From an uncultured Ruminococcus sp. (lineage in GTDB: Bacteria; Bacillota; Clostridia; Oscillospirales; Ruminococcaceae): DNA of 19,281 nucleotides. Below the pieces are notes generated by a model. The model saw nothing but the letters and a program-made list of their open reading frames with translations. It was not told where the DNA came from and did no database searches. This document shows, piece after piece, positions 14,543 to 19,281 of the stretch (within the stretch, counting starts at the first letter, position 1; the number at the start of each line of letters is the position of its first letter). The stretch spans positions 1 through 19,281 of the forward strand of contig CAJKFZ010000022.1 in the NCBI GenBank assembly GCA_905199285.1, read 5' to 3'. Both the position numbers and the translations under genes were made by a program.

Positions 14543-14860
14543 CTAAATTGACAGTATGGGATTTAAAATTTCAGTAATCTCAGCCGTTCCGACAACTCTT
14601 GCTCCCTCATGAATATTAATTATTTTCCCAATCCATAGACAATGCGGATAATGCTCAGGAGCAATAAAAGTTATTGTACCTTTGACAGAGGAATCAGGCA
14701 TAATTCGTTCTGCACTGTCATAATGATGAACTCCGCAGGTGAGATAATCCTCTTTTACAAGATGATCAGGACGATATCCGTCGCACACAGGAGTTTTCCT
14801 TGTCCCATTAAATCGGAAAATTACTTTTACATCAGGAAATCTATCAAATACTATTTCCAT
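14543..14860 (-). CDS. Free-standing EF-Tu domain III-like protein
   Basis: A 105-residue protein resembling only the third domain of elongation factor Tu. The KTPVCDGYRP segment matches EF-Tu HTPFxxGYRP; further along are an MPDSSVKGTITFIAP strand pair and the closing EGARVVGTAEITEIL, which matches EF-Tu EGGRTVGAGVVTKIL. The GTPase domain and domain II are absent, and nothing adjacent encodes them, so this is a stand-alone beta-barrel rather than a broken tuf gene. Its ATG overlaps the dehydrogenase stop by one base (TGATG), implying coupled translation. It sits between the two carboxy-polyamine enzymes. Its function is unknown; a role in the pathway or as a small-molecule or RNA-binding barrel is speculation. 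Confidence 0.7.
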   Translation of the reverse strand: MEIVFDRFPDVKVIFRFNGTRKTPVCDGYRPDHLVKEDYLTCGVHHYDSAERIMPDSSVKGTITFIAPEHYPHCLWIGKIINIHEGARVVGTAEITEILNPILSI

Positions 14861-16062
14861 CAATCAACAAGAACCGGATCAAAATCCTCTTCCCAAGGAA
14901 GTCCCCACTTGTTAAGAGCTTCCATAAACGGATCGGGATCAAATTCCTCGATATTGTAGACTCCGGCTTTGTTCCACTGACCTGTCATTATCATCATTGC
15001 ACCTATCATTGCCGGAACTCCTGTCGTATAGGAAATAGCCTGTGAACCGACTTCCTTATAGCACTCCTGATGATCGCAGATATTGTAGAGATAATAAGTC
15101 TTGTCCTTACCGTCCTTTTTACCTCTGAAAATACAGCCGATATTGGTTTTTCCGACCGTTCTCGGACCTAATGACGCAGGATCAGGAAGAACTGCTTTCA
15201 GGAACTGGAGCGGAACTATCTCTTTTCCCTCATAAATAATAGGCTCGATCGAAGTCATTCCCACATTTTCAAGACATTTCAGATGCATAAGATAGCTCTG
15301 ACCGAACGTCATAAAGAAACGAATCCGCTTGATTCCCTTGATGTTAAGAGCGAGAGATTCCAGTTCTTCATGGTGAAGCAGATACATATCCTTTTCGCCC
15401 ACGCCCTTGAAATCGTATACACGCTTTATCTCCATAGGCTCGGTTTCAACCCATTTTCCGTCCTCGATATAGCTTCCCTTTGCAGAAACTTCACGAATGT
15501 TTATTTCGGGATTGAAATTTGTTGCAAACGGATAGCCATGGTCGCCGCCGTTGCAGTCGAGAATATCAATATAGTTGATCTCGTCAAATTCATGCTTCAT
15601 AGCGTATGCGGAGAAAACTCCGGTTACTCCGGGATCGAATCCGCTTCCGAGAAGTGCTGTTATTCCAGCCTTTTCAAAGCGCTCACGGTACGCCCACTGC
15701 CACTTATACTCAAACTTTGCGGTATCAAGCGGTTCATAGTTTGCAGTGTCAACGTAGTGAGTTTTCGTTGCGAGACAAGCGTCCATGATCGTAAGATCCT
15801 GATAGGGAAGCGCAAGATTCAGAACAACGTCCGGTTTATATGACTCGATAAGGGCGATAAGCTCGTCAACGTTGTCGGCATTTACCTGAGCTGTTTCAAT
15901 AACAGTTTTGGTAGTCGGCTGAAGTTTTTCTTTCAAAGCGTCACACTTTGATTTTGTGCGGCTTGCGATCATAATTCCCTCGAAAACCTCGCTGTTCTGA
16001 CAGCATTTGTGAATTGCAACTGAGGCTACTCCTCCGCAGCCGATTATCATACATTTTTTCAT
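14860..16062 (-). CDS. Carboxynorspermidine (carboxyspermidine) dehydrogenase, saccharopine dehydrogenase family
   Basis: A 400-residue NAD(P)-dependent enzyme of the LYS1/saccharopine dehydrogenase family. It reductively couples aspartate semialdehyde to a diamine (1,3-diaminopropane, putrescine or agmatine) to give a carboxy-polyamine. The N-terminus has the nucleotide fold (MIIGCGGVASVAI) and a SRTKSK stretch after strand two; LLGSGFDPGVTGVFSAYA and the long C-terminal substrate domain are typical. nspC, its usual partner, lies one gene downstream. ATG 16060-16062 with AAAGGAGAG upstream is the expected start. The reading frame is open a further 112 codons upstream to another ATG with an identical ribosome site (see next entry), so a 512-residue fusion may also be made. 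Confidence 0.9.
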   Translation of the reverse strand: MKKCMIIGCGGVASVAIHKCCQNSEVFEGIMIASRTKSKCDALKEKLQPTTKTVIETAQVNADNVDELIALIESYKPDVVLNLALPYQDLTIMDACLATKTHYVDTANYEPLDTAKFEYKWQWAYRERFEKAGITALLGSGFDPGVTGVFSAYAMKHEFDEINYIDILDCNGGDHGYPFATNFNPEINIREVSAKGSYIEDGKWVETEPMEIKRVYDFKGVGEKDMYLLHHEELESLALNIKGIKRIRFFMTFGQSYLMHLKCLENVGMTSIEPIIYEGKEIVPLQFLKAVLPDPASLGPRTVGKTNIGCIFRGKKDGKDKTYYLYNICDHQECYKEVGSQAISYTTGVPAMIGAMMIMTGQWNKAGVYNIEEFDPDPFMEALNKWGLPWEEDFDPVLVD

Positions 16063-16076
16063 TTTATACTCTCCTT
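16056..16076 (-). repeat. 21-bp direct repeat, copy 2 (ribosome site and start of the dehydrogenase)
   Basis: Identical over 21 bases to 16392-16412. It includes the GGAGAG ribosome site, TATAAA and the ATG of the 400-residue dehydrogenase. Bases beyond either edge differ. Confidence 0.9.
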
Positions 16077-16398
16077 TTATTATAAATCTACTGTCAACTG
16101 ATTGTACAGTTTTTTTCACAGCTCTTGCGTTGATTATAGCAAATCCACCGCCTATATCAATAAATAATCTTGGTACAGTAATGTAGTATGTCTCATTCTC
16201 AGCACCGTTAATAAGCCTTATCATTGAACCAATTTCATTTTTACGAAATAAATCAATATCCTGAATGTTGTCAAGAATTGTTTTTATTCCGTTAACGTTA
16301 TCGGTAATTATAAAAGAGCGTCCAACTTTTTCTATAGCGGCTTTATGCATTTTTGTACTAACAGTTATTTTTTCTGCCTGACAATATAAAATTTTCAT
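16063..16398 (-). other. In-frame 112-codon module fused to the dehydrogenase, bounded by a 21-bp direct repeat
   Basis: From ATG 16396-16398 an open frame of 112 codons runs without a stop into the dehydrogenase ATG. It looks like a real small domain (helix about 15-25, then strands: SFIITDNVNGIKTILDN, GSMIRLI, ETYYITVPRLFIDIGGGFAII) but I do not recognise the family. The ribosome site and start GGAGAGTATAAAATGAAAA occurs at both ends, as a 21-bp perfect direct repeat at 16392-16412 and 16056-16076, offset by exactly 336 bases. The DNA is visibly more AT-rich than the flanking genes. It may be an inserted module expressed as an N-terminal extension, or as a fusion besides the normal enzyme. 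Confidence 0.6.
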
Positions 16399-16412
16399 TT
16401 TATACTCTCCTT
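16392..16412 (-). repeat. 21-bp direct repeat, copy 1 (ribosome site and start of the 112-codon module)
   Basis: Same 21 bases as 16056-16076. It lies in the 21-base gap between the GNAT stop and the module's ATG and supplies that ATG's ribosome site. Confidence 0.9.
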
Positions 16413-16419
16413 AAATAAT

Positions 16420-16911
16420 TTACAATTCGTGATAATACGGACAGATATCCTCATATCGTCCGTCTTTCAGTCTGAATCCGCCCGGAATCGTTCCAAGCTG
16501 CACAAATCCAAGTCTTTCATACAGATGACGTGCGTGAACATTTGAAGCAACGACCGCATTGAACTGAAGTACTCTGTAACCATGAGCTTTTCCCTGAATC
16601 AAGCAGTCCTTTACCAGCTTTTCACCTATGTGCAGACCTCTGCTCCTCTTTAAAACAGCGTAGCTCGCATTACAGATATGTCCGCATCGTCCGACGTTAT
16701 TGGGATGCAGAATATATAATCCAAGAATTTTGCCGGTATCGCAGTCAGCGGCTACTCCGCAATAAGTCTGCGAGGCGAAGAATTCTGTACCGCTTTTCTC
16801 ATCCAGTAATTCCTCCTGCGGAAAAGCGATTCCCTCTTCAACCACTTCGTTCCATATATTTATCATTTCAGATAAATCCTTTTCGCTGTATTTTCTTACA
16901 ATTACGTTCAT
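16420..16911 (-). CDS. GNAT family N-acetyltransferase
   Basis: A 163-residue single-domain GNAT enzyme that would use acetyl-CoA. The acetyl-CoA pyrophosphate loop is RSRGLHIGEKL (89-99), preceded by the ASYAVLKR strand and followed by QFNAVVASNVHARHLYERLGF (116-136), the usual motif-B helix. It resembles phosphinothricin/L-amino-acid acetyltransferases of the MnaT/YncA type, but its place in a polyamine operon makes a polyamine or an intermediate a candidate substrate (inference). Its ATG overlaps the DUF3592 gene stop by 4 bases (ATGA) and its own ribosome site is weak, so translation is probably coupled. Confidence 0.85.
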   Translation of the reverse strand: MNVIVRKYSEKDLSEMINIWNEVVEEGIAFPQEELLDEKSGTEFFASQTYCGVAADCDTGKILGLYILHPNNVGRCGHICNASYAVLKRSRGLHIGEKLVKDCLIQGKAHGYRVLQFNAVVASNVHARHLYERLGFVQLGTIPGGFRLKDGRYEDICPYYHEL

Positions 16912-17390
16912 GGACTTTCACTCTTTTCATTTTTTATGAAAACAACTCTTAATACGATTCCGATAATCAGAAAAAGCGCTCCCATAGCAGTAAAAATAAT
17001 CCCGATAAAGCTGGTAGTTTTATCAGACGGAGCATAAAAATCTGTCGGGTCATCCGGATTGATTTTTAGCTCAACTATCTCTCCGGACTGAAAAGCAGGC
17101 GGATCAGAAGAAGTTTTGCTTTCAACAAGATAATCTTTTCCGTTATAAGTGAACGAAAAAACAGGCTTATACATTACCGATGTCCTGTGGCGTCCGCTGT
17201 TGGATCTATGACTGCTTTCAACGGGAAGATTTTCAACAACCTCCGCTCTGACAGATTCCGTACATTTCTGTGCTTTAATTTTCGGAATCATTAAAACTAC
17301 GATTCCCACAATTATAAACAAAATCGAAAAAAGAATGAAAAATATCCCCACTATTTTAGGGTTATTCGTTCTGTACATAGTTTTACGCAT
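16908..17390 (-). CDS. DUF3592-type membrane protein
   Basis: A 160-residue protein with two membrane spans (about 12-36 and 126-151) around a soluble domain of about 90 residues that contains YKPVFSFTYNGKDYLVES and LKINPDDPTDFYAP, the pattern of DUF3592 proteins. The family function is not established. AGGAGG precedes the ATG by 9 bases. It starts 23 bases after the speB stop and overlaps the GNAT gene by 4 bases, so it belongs to the polyamine transcript. A link to polyamine transport or sensing is possible but not shown by the sequence. Confidence 0.75.
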   Translation of the reverse strand: MRKTMYRTNNPKIVGIFFILFSILFIIVGIVVLMIPKIKAQKCTESVRAEVVENLPVESSHRSNSGRHRTSVMYKPVFSFTYNGKDYLVESKTSSDPPAFQSGEIVELKINPDDPTDFYAPSDKTTSFIGIIFTAMGALFLIIGIVLRVVFIKNEKSESP

Positions 17391-17413
17391 GATTTGTATC
17401 CTCCTGTATGAGA

Positions 17414-18265
17414 TTAAGACATCGCCAGAAGCATTTCCCTTATTATCTTACAGGCAACGGCTGTCGAAACTCCGCTCTGGTCGTAAACGGGACTAAGCTC
17501 ATTCACATCGCAGGCAACTACATTCAGCTTACTGCAAACAAGAGTCAAAGCACGTCTCAGCTCGTCAAAGGAGACTCCACCTGCTTCCGGAGTACCTGTT
17601 CCGGGAAAAATCGACGGATCGAGAACATCCAAATCTACCGTAAGATAGACGTTTTTTCCCTTGAGTTTTTCCACAGTCTCCTCAAGTCCGTCAAAATTAA
17701 ATTTATGCATCTCTGTATGCTCGTTTGCAAAAAGAAATTCCTCACGGTCACCGCTTCTTATTCCGAACTGGAAAATATGACCGTCCCCCACAAGCTCGTG
17801 ACATCTTCTCAGAACGCAGGCATGAGAAAGCTTCTGTCCAAGATAATCGTCACGCAGATCGGCATGAGCGTCAAAATGAACGATATATAGTTCCTCAAAT
17901 TTTTCCGTTACAGCCATAACAGAACCGAGAGTTACAAGATGTTCTCCGCCTATCATAAACGGAATTTTTCCGTCTGTAAGAATCATGTCTGCTCTCATGG
18001 CGATATCGGCTACAGCTCTGTTCGTACTGCCGAAAGGAAGCTCTAAATCTCCGCTGTCAAAGTAGCTGTAATCGAGCATATCCTTATCCTGATAAGGCGA
18101 ATATGTCTCGATTCCGAAACTTTCGTTTCTTATTGCTGCCGGAGCAAATCTTGTTCCGGGACGAAAACTTGTTGTTCCGTCAAAGCCTGCTCCGAAAAGG
18201 ACGATTTTTGCATCGTCATATTCGCTGTCGCAGGCAATAAAGGTCTGGATATTTTTATTCAACAT
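17414..18265 (-). CDS. speB: Agmatinase / aminopropylagmatine ureohydrolase
   Basis: A 283-residue ureohydrolase. The two-manganese site is complete: GGEH (106-109), DAHAD (132-136) and DLDVLDP (211-217), followed by GTGTPEAGG. It hydrolyses a guanidino group to urea. In this operon the substrate is agmatine (giving putrescine) or N1-aminopropylagmatine (giving spermidine); the sequence cannot decide. Agmatinase is favoured over arginase because it is beside speE and lacks arginase-type context. It overlaps speE by 11 bases with GAGGAG about 11 bases upstream of its ATG, so the two are co-translated. Confidence 0.88.
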   Translation of the reverse strand: MLNKNIQTFIACDSEYDDAKIVLFGAGFDGTTSFRPGTRFAPAAIRNESFGIETYSPYQDKDMLDYSYFDSGDLELPFGSTNRAVADIAMRADMILTDGKIPFMIGGEHLVTLGSVMAVTEKFEELYIVHFDAHADLRDDYLGQKLSHACVLRRCHELVGDGHIFQFGIRSGDREEFLFANEHTEMHKFNFDGLEETVEKLKGKNVYLTVDLDVLDPSIFPGTGTPEAGGVSFDELRRALTLVCSKLNVVACDVNELSPVYDQSGVSTAVACKIIREMLLAMS

Positions 18266-19106
18266 CTTTAAGCAGCTCCTCTACATAATTTGGCAGGGCA
18301 AAGGCTCCTGCATGAAGTCTTGGATTGTAATAGCGTGTGCGTATCTCCTGCATACTCCACTTGATACCGTTGAAATCGTTCACGGGATGATATTTTTTTG
18401 AAGCGAATCCGAAAAGCCAGTGTCCCGAAGGATACGTCGGGATATGAGCCTGATAAACCTTGCTTATCGGAAAACTTTCAACGATTCTTTTATGAGAACG
18501 CTGCATTGCCGCCGCATCCTCGTCGTAAAACGGACTTTCATGCTGATTGACCATGATTCCGTCCTCATGAAGAGCCTTAAAGCAGCTTCCGTAGAATTCC
18601 TTTGTGAAAAGCCCTTCTCCCGGACCAAAGGGATCAGTAGAATCGACAATTATAACGTCATATTTGTCCTCACAGCGGCGGATGAACTTCACTCCGTCCT
18701 CATAAAAAATATGAACTCTCGGGTCGTCAAAACGGCAAGCTGTAGTAGTAAGATATTTCTTGCTCACCTCTACCACAAGTTCATCAATCTCCACAAGATC
18801 AATGTTTTCAACAGAGCTGTATCTGGTAAGTTCCCGGACTACTCCTCCGTCTCCTGCTCCGATAACGAGAATATTTTTCGGATTCGGATGAACTGCCATA
18901 GGAACGTGAGTTATCATTTCATGGTAGATAAATTCGTCCTTTTCCGTAAGCATCATGTAACCGTCAAGAGTGAGGAAACGTCCGAATTCCTTTGAATCGA
19001 AAATATCTATCCTCTGAAACTCACTGTTTCCGCTGTAAAGCTGACGATCGACCTTTATTGAAAATTTAACATTAGGTGTGTGTCGCTCTGTAAACCATAG
19101 TTCCAT
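18255..19106 (-). CDS. speE: Spermidine synthase-type aminopropyltransferase
   Basis: A 283-residue aminopropyltransferase. It would move the aminopropyl group from decarboxylated S-adenosylmethionine to putrescine or another amine. Landmarks: DEFIYHEMITHVP (58-69), nucleoside site IGAGDGGVVREL (82-93, where many members have GGGDGG), VEID (105-108), DSTDPFGPGEGLF (155-167, usually GPAxxLF) and YPSGHWLFGFASK near the C-terminus. The catalytic DSTDP is intact. AAGGAGG precedes the ATG by 6-7 bases. First gene of the operon inside the window. No S-adenosylmethionine decarboxylase (speD) is visible here, so the aminopropyl donor must be made elsewhere. Confidence 0.92.
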   Translation of the reverse strand: MELWFTERHTPNVKFSIKVDRQLYSGNSEFQRIDIFDSKEFGRFLTLDGYMMLTEKDEFIYHEMITHVPMAVHPNPKNILVIGAGDGGVVRELTRYSSVENIDLVEIDELVVEVSKKYLTTTACRFDDPRVHIFYEDGVKFIRRCEDKYDVIIVDSTDPFGPGEGLFTKEFYGSCFKALHEDGIMVNQHESPFYDEDAAAMQRSHKRIVESFPISKVYQAHIPTYPSGHWLFGFASKKYHPVNDFNGIKWSMQEIRTRYYNPRLHAGAFALPNYVEELLKDVE

Positions 19107-19117
19107 ATAATTCCTCC

Positions 19118-19168
19118 TTAAAGTTTTGTCTTCATAGCTATTTCATTTAACAGTATTATAAACGCCAT
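19118..19168 (-). CDS. Possible 16-residue leader peptide upstream of speE
   Basis: ATG 19166-19168 has GGAGG (19175-19179) 6 bases upstream and encodes MAFIILLNEIAMKTKL. Its TAA (19118-19120) runs directly into the AAGGAGG ribosome site of speE. This layout suggests a translated leader that affects speE translation. It could be chance; no stalling motif is recognised. Confidence 0.35.
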   Translation of the reverse strand: MAFIILLNEIAMKTKL

Positions 19169-19204
19169 TCGCATCCTCCATTTTTTGAATGGACAAGGTG
19201 AGTG

Positions 19205-19232
19205 AATATAAATATCTCAAACGGTATATCAA
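19205..19232 (-). promoter_or_regulatory. Weak candidate promoter of the speE operon
   Basis: On the minus strand TTGATA (19227-19232) and TATATT (19205-19210) are spaced by 16 bases. Each hexamer has one mismatch from consensus in AT-rich DNA where such matches are common. The operon could instead begin further upstream, outside the window. Confidence 0.3.
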
Positions 19233-19281
19233 CAACTATCATTTTAAAAGTAAATAAAGCAGTATTAATATAAATAAACCA

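Noticed and set aside
15283..15843. 186-codon plus-strand open frame opposite the dehydrogenase
   Set aside because: Antisense shadow of a conserved gene, without a ribosome site.
16063..16412. The repeat-bounded module as an insertion sequence
   Set aside because: No transposase, no terminal inverted repeats, and the 21-bp repeat is itself a ribosome site and start; an ordinary IS is not supported, and how the module arose is left open.
18420..18995. 191-codon plus-strand open frame opposite speE
   Set aside because: Antisense shadow of speE; the coding signal belongs to the minus strand.

Overview
The window looks like chromosomal DNA of a moderately AT-rich, spore-forming Clostridia member, most like the Ruminococcus/Oscillospiraceae group. 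The evidence is a spoIIAA-spoIIAB-sigF operon, a spore-cortex-lytic-enzyme-like gene set, lepA followed by hemW, strong AGGAGG-type ribosome sites and sigma-A promoters of TTGACA/TATAAT type. The genus is an inference. No tRNA, rRNA, CRISPR array, transposase or phage gene was seen.

Layout. At the left edge a flavin-reductase-like gene (minus) diverges from the forespore sigma-F operon (plus, 732-2136). Between sigF and the convergent hemW lies a ~215 bp imperfect palindrome built of five nested hairpins (2147-2362). The minus-strand lepA operon (6089-2379) encodes LepA, two small membrane proteins and HemW behind a clear promoter. Next come gltX and a divergent methionyl-tRNA-synthetase-like gene (9870-6206), driven by a consensus promoter and closed by a hairpin terminator. 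A minus-strand set of three genes (12817-10089) looks like a spore-cortex-lytic SleC protein split into parts: a prepro-like domain protein, a SpoIID/LytB domain with three peptidoglycan-binding repeats, and a protein of two more such repeats.

The right third (19106-12880, minus) is a polyamine operon: speE, speB, a DUF3592 membrane protein, a GNAT acetyltransferase, carboxynorspermidine dehydrogenase, a free-standing EF-Tu domain-III-like protein, carboxynorspermidine decarboxylase (nspC) and a small P-loop kinase. It combines a spermidine-synthase-type aminopropyltransferase and a ureohydrolase with the aspartate-semialdehyde-dependent (carboxy-) route. The operon ends in a hairpin that contains the last stop codon.

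The least explained items are: a 112-codon in-frame module inserted before carboxynorspermidine dehydrogenase, bounded by a 21-bp direct repeat of its ribosome site and start codon; the EF-Tu domain-III orphan; the split SleC set; the synthetase with an altered KMSKS loop and an insertion; and the large palindrome. Most genes are otherwise ordinary housekeeping genes, and no clear new defence or mobile system was found.
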